Shown piece after piece: positions 1 through 4,477 of a DNA stretch of 5,016 bases. Each line of letters begins with the position of its first letter. The stretch's first letter is position 1. The translations under genes and the position numbers were made by a program. The notes under the pieces were generated by a model. The model did not search any database. It worked only from the letters and a program-made list of their open reading frames with translations, and was not told the origin of the DNA. The stretch is from Treponema sp. (GTDB lineage: Bacteria; Spirochaetota; Spirochaetia; Treponematales; Breznakiellaceae), in NCBI GenBank assembly GCA_031278025.1, contig JAITLF010000242.1:1-5016 (forward strand), read 5' to 3'.

Positions 1-101
1 AGGACCCGCGCAGAAATAACATGACCGGTTGGTCATGTTATTTCCTTATTGAGTAAGCAATTAGAATAAAATGCATGGCATTTTATTCTTGCGCGGGTCC
101 T
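1..101. repeat. Compound inverted-repeat element (possible four-way junction)
   Basis: A 12-bp outer arm, AGGACCCGCGCA at 1-12, is exactly complementary to 90-101. It encloses a perfect 14-bp hairpin (13-26 with 31-44, loop GGTT), a small 4-bp hairpin (45-48 with 54-57, loop TTGAG) and a perfect 12-bp hairpin (63-74 with 78-89, loop ATG). The first hairpin begins immediately after the outer arm, and the last ends one base before its partner, so the parts fit one cloverleaf-like fold. The inner stems are AT-rich and the outer stem is GC-rich. No ORF lies in it. It could be a non-autonomous mobile repeat, a structured RNA or a recombination site; the sequence does not decide. The element may extend left of the window. 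Confidence 0.7.
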
Positions 102-118
102 TAGCAGTTTGCAAGGTA

Positions 119-143
119 AAAAATCGCCTGAAAGGCGATTTTT
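119..143. terminator. Bidirectional rho-independent terminator
   Basis: AAAAATCGCCT (119-129) pairs perfectly with 133-143 around a GAA loop. The stem is followed by a T run on both strands: five T on the plus strand and six T on the minus strand. On the minus strand it would end transcription of the thiol oxidoreductase gene, about 140 bp after its stop codon. On the plus strand it could end a transcript entering from the left. Confidence 0.75.
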
Positions 144-166
144 GGAGGTTTTATTCGCAGTGGGGT

Positions 167-289
167 CTAATACCCGGGAACCCGCTTACGCGGGGGAGCC
201 TCTGGGGCGGTTCAATTCCTCCGCCATGATGGCGGGGTTGGTTGATGCGCGAAGCGCAACAAACTGCCAGGGGCGATGTGGGGTATTAG
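167..289. repeat. Folded intergenic element with terminal inverted repeats
   Basis: CTAATACCC (167-175) is complementary to GGGTATTAG (281-289) and closes about 120 bp of nested hairpins. These are CCCGC/GCGGG (181-185 with 190-194), a stem CCTCTGG/CCAGGGG (199-205 with 267-273, one G-T pair), CCGCCA/TGGCGG (221-226 with 230-235), and an 8-bp stem with one mismatch capped by GAA (242-250 with 254-262). The right arm contains the last base pairs and stop codon of the minus-strand oxidoreductase gene. No ORF is supported inside. It may be an inserted intergenic repeat or a structured 3' untranslated region; its copy number elsewhere would tell. Confidence 0.55.
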
Positions 290-798
290 CCCTGGTTCAG
301 AAAATCCCGGACCTGCTCCCTGGTAACGCCCAGACCTTCCCGGGCGTCCAATTTTTTGACTTCACCGCTGCCGTTCACCAGCCGGAATGCGGGCACCGCC
401 CATACTCCGCTCTGTTCATAGGCCAGATCGTTGTTTTCTTCGATTTGGTCGGCGTATTTTTTTGATTCCAGGATGGAACGAAATTTACCGCCCTCCATCA
501 GATCCTTCACGATATCGACCAGGACATCAACCTTTTCCACATTACGCCGTTCCCCCGCCACGGCCCGGAACATGGCGGCATGGAATTTAGGCATATCGGC
601 CCCCAGCTCCCGGGCGATATAATAACTTTGGCAGGAAAGATCCGTATGGGGGTGATGATTTTCCGGGCGGGGATGAGCCTCCACGGGCCGCCATTCGATC
701 TCAATTTCAGGATGGTTTCCGATAAATTCGCACAGATATTCATAGCCGCGCTTACAGTAGGGACATTCATAATCATAAAAAATCTGCATCCTGGGCAT
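286..798 (-). CDS. DsbA-family thiol oxidoreductase (FrnE-like), cytoplasmic
   Basis: This 170-residue protein has a thioredoxin-like fold signature: a first strand MQIFYDYE, then the redox motif CPYC (Cys12, Cys15) at the start of the first helix, a helical insertion through roughly residues 55-125, and the conserved cis-proline loop VWAVP (Pro136) facing the active site. This order matches the DsbA/FrnE/2-hydroxychromene-carboxylate isomerase clan, whose CXXC members exchange thiols and disulfides. There is no signal peptide or membrane segment, so it probably acts in the cytoplasm. A histidine-rich stretch, NHHPH, near residue 47 is unusual but of unknown meaning. The frame is open upstream to 921, but the start at 798 is chosen because AGGAGG lies seven bases before it and homology begins there. 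It is transcribed alone, divergent from the tRNA operon. Its substrate is unknown. It is slightly shorter than typical FrnE proteins (about 200 residues or more). Confidence 0.85.
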   Translation of the reverse strand: MPRMQIFYDYECPYCKRGYEYLCEFIGNHPEIEIEWRPVEAHPRPENHHPHTDLSCQSYYIARELGADMPKFHAAMFRAVAGERRNVEKVDVLVDIVKDLMEGGKFRSILESKKYADQIEENNDLAYEQSGVWAVPAFRLVNGSGEVKKLDAREGLGVTREQVRDFLNQG

Positions 799-805
799 GG
801 GATAT

Positions 806-811
806 CCTCCT
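806..811 (-). promoter_or_regulatory. Ribosome binding site of the thiol oxidoreductase gene
   Basis: AGGAGG on the minus strand, seven bases before the ATG at 798-796. It decides the start against the longer open frame, whose ATG codons at 921 and about 840 lack a comparable site and would overlap the likely promoter. Confidence 0.8.
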
Positions 812-816
812 CTGTA

Positions 817-846
817 ACGATATTCCAAGGTATCCCCCATTGTCAA
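817..846 (-). promoter_or_regulatory. Probable promoter of the thiol oxidoreductase gene
   Basis: On the minus strand a consensus -35 TTGACA lies at 841-846. After an 18-base spacer comes TATCGT (817-822), which matches four of six -10 positions. Transcription would start near 810, giving a very short leader with the ribosome binding site at its 5' end. The -10 is weak, so this is a moderate call. Confidence 0.4.
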
Positions 847-914
847 TACAGGGGGTAAAACAAGGCTGTCATAGGCCGGTCGCGGAGTCGCTGCCCGACA
901 GCGGCCAATGGGGC

Positions 915-943
915 TTGACAACGAGGCAGGTTTTCGCTATTGT
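915..943 (+). promoter_or_regulatory. Promoter of the tRNA operon
   Basis: A perfect -35 TTGACA (915-920), a 17-base spacer and a -10 TATTGT (938-943, four of six consensus positions) lie 23 bases before the first tRNA. This is the expected arrangement for a housekeeping sigma-70-type promoter with a short 5' leader that is trimmed by RNase P. It fires away from the oxidoreductase promoter. Confidence 0.65.
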
Positions 944-966
944 TCTAATTCTGTTAATGTAACTCT

Positions 967-1054
967 GGAGCGGTGCGAGAGCGGCCGAATCGGGCTCCCT
1001 GCTAAGGAGTTGTGCCCCGAAAGGGTACCGGGGGTTCGAATCCCCCCTGCTCCG
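967..1054 (+). tRNA. tRNA-Ser(GCU)
   Basis: The acceptor stem GGAGCGG pairs with CTGCTCC (1047-1053, one G-T pair) and the discriminator is G1054. The anticodon stem GCTCC/GGAGT encloses loop CTGCTAA with anticodon GCT at 1001-1003, which reads AGC and AGU. The long variable arm (GTGCCC with GGGTAC) is the class II mark of serine tRNAs. The T arm is GGGGG-TTCGAAT-CCCCC. The CCA end is not encoded. Confidence 0.96.
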
Positions 1055-1086
1055 TTGCGAAAGCATCCGGTGTTTTCATTCTGAAA

Positions 1087-1160
1087 GAGGTTGTAGCTCA
1101 GATGGATAGAGCAGCAGATTGCGGATCTGCAGGTCGCACGTTCGAATCGTGTCAGCCTCA
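1087..1160 (+). tRNA. tRNA-Arg, anticodon GCG
   Basis: The acceptor stem GAGGTTG pairs with CAGCCTC (1153-1159, one G-T pair), discriminator A1160. The D arm is GCTC/GAGC; its loop carries A after GG, the A20 arginine identity base. The anticodon stem GCAGA/TCTGC holds loop TTGCGGA, giving anticodon GCG at 1121-1123, which reads CGC and CGU; C35 also fits arginine. The T arm is GCACG-TTCGAAT-CGTGT with a G-T pair. The CCA end is not encoded. G at position 34, rather than the A that is edited to inosine in many bacteria, is notable. Confidence 0.93.
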
Positions 1161-1167
1161 CATAGTT

Positions 1168-1254
1168 GGAGAGATGCGAGAGCGGTCGAATCGGACGGTC
1201 TCGAAAACCGTAGAACCCGCAAGGGTTCCGAGGGTTCGAATCCCTCTCTCTCCG
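1168..1254 (+). tRNA. tRNA-Ser(CGA)
   Basis: A perfect acceptor stem GGAGAGA/TCTCTCC (1168-1174 with 1247-1253) is followed by discriminator G1254. The anticodon stem ACGGT/ACCGT encloses CTCGAAA with anticodon CGA at 1202-1204, which reads UCG. The long variable arm GAACCC-GCAA-GGGTTC marks a serine tRNA. It starts only seven bases after the arginine tRNA, so both must be cut from one transcript. The CCA end is not encoded. Confidence 0.96.
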
Positions 1255-1285
1255 TGAACGGCGCATGTCGCCGGCGCTTTATTTG

Positions 1286-1372
1286 GGAGAGATGACCGAG
1301 CGGCCGAAGGTGCACGATTGGAAGTCGTGTGTACCCGGAAGGGTACCGTGGGTTCGAATCCCACTCTCTCCG
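1286..1372 (+). tRNA. tRNA-Ser(GGA)
   Basis: The acceptor stem is the same GGAGAGA/TCTCTCC pair (1286-1292 with 1365-1371), discriminator G1372. The anticodon stem CACGA/TCGTG encloses TTGGAAG with anticodon GGA at 1320-1322, which reads UCC and UCU. The variable arm is GTACCC-GGAA-GGGTAC. The CCA end is not encoded. With its neighbours it covers the AGY box and UCG, UCC and UCU; the UGA-anticodon serine tRNA is not in this cluster. Confidence 0.96.
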
Positions 1373-1408
1373 TATACAAGAACATTCTGAAATGAGGGCG
1401 CGCGTATT

Positions 1409-1425
1409 AGGGCGTAGCCCTTTTT
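1409..1425 (+). terminator. Short hairpin with T run after the tRNA operon
   Basis: AGGGC pairs with GCCCT around a GTA loop (1409-1413 with 1417-1421), followed directly by four more T. The stem is only five pairs, so it is weak alone, but it opens a run of three terminator-like hairpins 36 bases after the last tRNA. Confidence 0.5.
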
Positions 1426-1430
1426 GGTTT

Positions 1431-1462
1431 AATCCCCCGGAACCTGCTCCGGGGGATTTTTT
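1431..1462 (+). terminator. Strong rho-independent terminator of the tRNA operon
   Basis: AATCCCCCGGA (1431-1441) pairs perfectly with 1448-1458 around the loop ACCTGC, and the T run at 1457-1462 follows the GC-rich core. The T run is on the plus strand, so it serves the tRNA operon. The minus-strand side lacks a good T run and is a poor terminator for the convergent gene. Confidence 0.85.
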
Positions 1463-1482
1463 ATTCGAAAGTCTGGTTTAAT

Positions 1483-1510
1483 GCCCCTCCGCTCCGCAAC
1501 GGGGATTTTT
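1483..1510 (+). terminator. Second tandem terminator copy
   Basis: Four or more C at 1484-1487 pair with GGGG at 1501-1504, followed by a T run at 1506-1510. Together with its flanks (TGGTTTAAT before, ATTTTTTATT after) it repeats the layout of the terminator 49 bp upstream. It ends at the stop codon of the convergent propeller gene and may block readthrough into it. Confidence 0.5.
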
Positions 1511-3273
1511 TATTTAAGGGACGCCAGCTCCGCCTTCGCGCGGATTTGCACAGACCACGGACGGTCGTCCCGGCCCAGCGCTACAAGGATAGTGATCCCC
1601 ATGCCGCTTAAGGGCGGGCCGGAAAAACGGCAGAGCGCCCCGGTTGCGGCGGCGGTGGCGATCAGGACTTTCTTATCCTGGTATAGGGCTGGGGGTAAGA
1701 CCAGGCTGCTGAAAGCCCGGAGCGCGTATCCTTCGGGATCCACCCCTATACGGCCTATGGCTTCCGCCGCCGCCGCCTTGATTGCGCTGTCCTGGTCCCG
1801 CGTGTAAAGGTCCGCCAGGAAAGGAATGGTTTCCCGGGACCCCAGGCAGCCCAGGAACCATAACGCCGCAACCCGGCGATTCGCCGGGATCGCGGGGCGG
1901 GCCGGAGGCTTCCAGGAAGGGCCCGCTTCCCTGGCGCCGGCAAGTTCCATAAGGTAGGCGGTGAACTCCCGTTCTTCATCCCCCACAGTCCCGGCCTGTA
2001 TCATCCGCTCTATGTGGGTAAGCCGGGCCTGTACTTCCCCCTCGTCAAAGTTGAAGTAGCCCTTCTCCCGGAACAGGGGCCGGGGATCGGCGGTCCCGTA
2101 GGTTCCTTCCGGAATGCGCCCATAAAGGGAACGTTCCCCGCTGCTGATCCGGTTTTCCGGTTGATATGCATAGAGTATCCAGTCCTTCCCGCCGGAATAC
2201 AGAACGCCCTCGGTGCTAAAGGCGGCGACGGCGGCGGTCCCTTCCAGGCTGATGAGCCAAAGCCGCCTGCCGTCTTCGGTAAAACCCGTCGCTCCCGACG
2301 TGGAGAGGACGTAGATGCCCCCCTCGTCATAGAGTATCCTCACTTCGCCGGCATCCTGTTCCCCGGCCAGGTGGGTGTCGCCCGACCAAAGCGTCTCCCC
2401 GCCGGGCATGGTAAGGAGCAGCAGCCTGCCGCTGGAAAGGACTACCGCCGCCTTGTCCCCCCGGCCCTCTGCCGCCAGGGGGACGCCGCCCGGAGACGGG
2501 AGGCGTATCACCGGTACGCCCCACCGGGAGATGAAGGCCTCACCGTTCCCGGTGAAAATCAAGGCGGGTTTCCCTTTGGGAACCGGCTCACCCGCCGCTT
2601 GCGGGAAGGGGTCCAGGGGAACCGCCGCAGCGGGCATAGCCGCAAGGGACCGGGTAACGATGCCCCCAAAAGGGCTTATTTCCGTAAGTTCCCGGTCCTC
2701 TAAAACAAGCAGGATACCTCCCTCCCGGTCCAGCTTCGGCGGGAGCGCGGCAGGATGGGTCAGATACCGGGACCAGCGCGGATACCCCGATGCGCTAAAG
2801 CACCGCACCCGTTGGGGGGTGAACACAAAGAGCCTGCCGTCCCAGCCTACCAGCACCGGGGCCGAGATGCAGGTTCCCAAATTTTTCCGCCACAGTTCCC
2901 GGCCCGCCCGGTTCACCGCGATAAACATGCCGTCGGTCCTGCAAACATAGCTGGTTCCTTCGGGGGAACGGGTAAGATAGGGGGAAAGCTGGCCCTGGGC
3001 GTTGAATTTCCACAGCAGTTCCCCCCGATCGGAATAGGAGACCAGGTTCCCGCCGCCGCAGACCAGGCTTACCGACCCCGCCTGAACCACCGGCGATCCC
3101 AGAATCATCCCGCCCGGCTCCTGCCGCCAGATAGAAGGGATAGTCTCCTGGGCTTCCAGGGAAAAGGAAAGGGAAAAGGAAAGGGAAAGATACAGGACGA
3201 TGCCCAAAACTCCCACGGGATTTCCCATCCGGCAGGGGTTATGGGGCGTTACCCGTGGATGAGCGGCTTTCAT
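1510..3273 (-). CDS. Exported PQQ-like beta-propeller protein with HEAT-like C-terminus
   Basis: This 587-residue protein has a basic N-terminus, a hydrophobic stretch (about residues 20-38, rich in alternating Ser, Leu and Phe) and a plausible signal peptidase I site after LEA near 41, so it is probably exported; there is no lipobox cysteine. Residues 50-370 hold propeller blades of the PQQ/WD-like type, with the recurring 'G-x-x-x-W' strand ends GELLWKF (84), GRELWRKNL (124), GYPRWSRYL (163), GETLW (292) and GRRLWLISL (335). Residues about 464-585 are alpha-helical and resemble HEAT repeats (RRVAALWFLGCLGSRETIPFL, then AIKAAAAEAIGRIG). Both parts usually serve protein contacts; no catalytic motif is visible and no PQQ enzyme activity should be assumed. 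The ATG overlaps the methyltransferase stop as ATGA, with GAGAGG nine bases upstream, which supports this start; an internal ATG at residue 16 would give a shorter signal peptide. Function unknown. Confidence 0.8.
   Translation of the reverse strand: MKAAHPRVTPHNPCRMGNPVGVLGIVLYLSLSFSLSFSLEAQETIPSIWRQEPGGMILGSPVVQAGSVSLVCGGGNLVSYSDRGELLWKFNAQGQLSPYLTRSPEGTSYVCRTDGMFIAVNRAGRELWRKNLGTCISAPVLVGWDGRLFVFTPQRVRCFSASGYPRWSRYLTHPAALPPKLDREGGILLVLEDRELTEISPFGGIVTRSLAAMPAAAVPLDPFPQAAGEPVPKGKPALIFTGNGEAFISRWGVPVIRLPSPGGVPLAAEGRGDKAAVVLSSGRLLLLTMPGGETLWSGDTHLAGEQDAGEVRILYDEGGIYVLSTSGATGFTEDGRRLWLISLEGTAAVAAFSTEGVLYSGGKDWILYAYQPENRISSGERSLYGRIPEGTYGTADPRPLFREKGYFNFDEGEVQARLTHIERMIQAGTVGDEEREFTAYLMELAGAREAGPSWKPPARPAIPANRRVAALWFLGCLGSRETIPFLADLYTRDQDSAIKAAAAEAIGRIGVDPEGYALRAFSSLVLPPALYQDKKVLIATAAATGALCRFSGPPLSGMGITILVALGRDDRPWSVQIRAKAELASLK
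3159..3188. repeat. 12-bp tandem repeat in the signal-peptide coding region
   Basis: GGGAAAAGGAAA occurs twice exactly (3159-3170 and 3171-3182) and is followed by a half copy GGGAAA (3183-3188). On the minus strand it encodes the Ser-Leu-Ser-Phe run of the propeller protein's hydrophobic signal segment. One unit is four codons, so slippage would change the length of the hydrophobic core without breaking the frame. Confidence 0.85.
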
Positions 3274-4448
3274 GGCACGGCGCCTCTCCCCTTTGGGCGG
3301 ACAAAAATTGCCAGGGCCTCAATATGCGGCGTCTGGGGGTAAAAATCGTAGAAAGTCGCCGATTCAAGCCCGTATCCCCCGGCGCGGAGAACGGCGCTGT
3401 CCCGTGCCAGGGTGGCCGGGTCGCAGGATACATAGGCCAGAAGAGGCGGGCCCTCCTCCCCAAGCCATTGCCTGAGGGAAGGGGAAAGCCCCTTGCGGGG
3501 AGGATCGGCCACGGCAAAACCGTAGCCGGATGAAGGGGAACGGCGTATTTCCCGTACCCACTCCTCGTCGGTCAGGGGGAAGCCGCGTATGCGGGAACCG
3601 GGAACGTTCTTCCGGGCCAGGTCCAGGGCGGCGGCATCGGCCTCCACCAGGTCGATGCGGGAAAACCGGTCCCCCAGAAAGGCCGCGAAGGTCCCCACGC
3701 CGCAGTAGATGTCCGCCACAGGCCGGGAAGGATCCGCCCGGTCCGCGGCGGCGCACAAATCCGGGATAAGCATTTCCAGCGCGCCGGCGTTGCTCTGAAA
3801 AAACACCCCCGGATCCATAAGGATGTCCCGGTTGCGGAGCCCAACCCGCGCCGGACCATCCCGTCCCTCACACAGCAGGACGCCGCGCCGGGAGTAGACC
3901 GTAAAGCGGCGTTTCCCCGGCGGCGGCAGGATAGCGCGGGACCCTGCCGCAAGCGCCCGGCGTATCCCCGCATCCGCCGCCGGGCAGTCGGTAAGGGGGA
4001 GGACATTCCCGCTTTTGCGGGCCTTAAACCCCAGCCGGTTTGTTCCGGGGATACGGTGGAACTGTACGCGGTTGCGGCAGCCGTATTCGGGGGAAGGGAC
4101 GGTCTTTACCGGCGGCGGGCAGGAGACGCCCCCGATGCGAATCAGGGCGTCCCTCAGAATCCCTGCCTTTTCCCGCAATTGGGCCGCGTAGTTCAGGTGC
4201 TGGAGGGAACAGCCGCCGCAGGCCCCGTAGCGGGAACAGGCCGGGGTACGGCGGTCCGCCGAAGGTTCCAGAACGGCATCCAGCTCCCCCCGCGCCCAGG
4301 CCGGGTGGACCTCGGTTATCCGCAGGGAAATCAGGTCGCCCGGGGCGGCGTAATCCACGAATACGGTTTGCCCGTCTCTATGTACGACTCCCGCTCCCCC
4401 CGCCGCAAGGCGTTCCACCGGAGCGGTAAAAAAATCACCAGCGGTCAT
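3270..4448 (-). CDS. rlmD: RumA/TrmA-family 23S rRNA (uracil-C5)-methyltransferase
   Basis: This 392-residue protein uses S-adenosylmethionine to methylate C5 of a uridine in RNA. The N-terminal TRAM-type RNA-binding domain (about 7-60) is followed by the iron-sulfur cysteines C71-x5-C77-x2-C80 and C155. The methyltransferase fold has FQSN (217-220), the SAM loop DIYCGVGTF (246-254), DPPRKG (315-320), the catalytic nucleophile Cys342 in SCDPATLARD, and Glu377 in PHIEAL as the expected general base. All key residues are present. It is somewhat shorter than E. coli RlmD (433 residues). The family also contains RlmC and RlmCD, so the exact 23S site is inferred and the symbol is tentative. Its stop overlaps the start of the propeller gene, so the two are translationally coupled. 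No Shine-Dalgarno precedes the ATG; the TRAM strand starts within ten residues, so a later start is unlikely. Confidence 0.9.
   Translation of the reverse strand: MTAGDFFTAPVERLAAGGAGVVHRDGQTVFVDYAAPGDLISLRITEVHPAWARGELDAVLEPSADRRTPACSRYGACGGCSLQHLNYAAQLREKAGILRDALIRIGGVSCPPPVKTVPSPEYGCRNRVQFHRIPGTNRLGFKARKSGNVLPLTDCPAADAGIRRALAAGSRAILPPPGKRRFTVYSRRGVLLCEGRDGPARVGLRNRDILMDPGVFFQSNAGALEMLIPDLCAAADRADPSRPVADIYCGVGTFAAFLGDRFSRIDLVEADAAALDLARKNVPGSRIRGFPLTDEEWVREIRRSPSSGYGFAVADPPRKGLSPSLRQWLGEEGPPLLAYVSCDPATLARDSAVLRAGGYGLESATFYDFYPQTPHIEALAIFVRPKGRGAVP
3283..3288 (-). promoter_or_regulatory. Ribosome binding site of the propeller gene, inside rlmD
   Basis: GAGAGG on the minus strand, nine bases before the ATG at 3273. 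It lies in the last codons of the methyltransferase gene and, with the ATGA overlap, fits translational coupling. Confidence 0.55.
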
Positions 4449-4456
4449 GCGGCGTC

Positions 4457-4465
4457 AGTATAGCA
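4457..4465 (-). promoter_or_regulatory. Extended -10 promoter just upstream of rlmD
   Basis: Minus-strand TGCTATACT is a TGn extended -10 with five of six -10 bases matching. No good -35 is seen at 16-18 bases. Only eight bases separate it from the ATG at 4448, so transcription would begin within about three bases of the start codon. Confidence 0.45.
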
Positions 4466-4477
4466 TCATTGTCAGGG

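Noticed and set aside
1..101. Integron attC-type recombination site
   Set aside because: It has a folded shape but I could not find the RYYYAAC and GTTRRRY core sites at the arms, and no integrase or cassette gene is in the window.
206..235. tRNA-like T arm (GGTTCAATTCC) in the folded element
   Set aside because: There is no matching acceptor stem, anticodon arm or correct spacing; the bases pair better in the CCGCCA/TGGCGG hairpin.
799..921. N-terminal extension of the thiol oxidoreductase to 921
   Set aside because: The extra 41 residues precede the first strand of the fold, overlap the likely promoter and have no ribosome binding site; the ATG at 798 has AGGAGG at ideal spacing.
1260..1286. 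Terminator between the third and fourth tRNA (GGCG/CGCC hairpin followed by a T-rich stretch)
   Set aside because: The stem is only four pairs, and several bases separate it from the T-rich stretch; it is more likely a processing spacer.
1425..1510. Terminator for the minus-strand rlmD-propeller operon
   Set aside because: The hairpins are there on both strands, but on the minus strand they are followed by ATTAAACC instead of a T run, so I assign them only to the plus strand.
2014..2703. Long plus-strand ORF of 229 codons (and similar ones at 2375-2950, 2755-3342 and 4040-4463)
   Set aside because: These lie opposite clear minus-strand genes in GC-rich DNA, show low-complexity Pro/Gly/Arg composition and no recognisable domain; they are antisense shadows.
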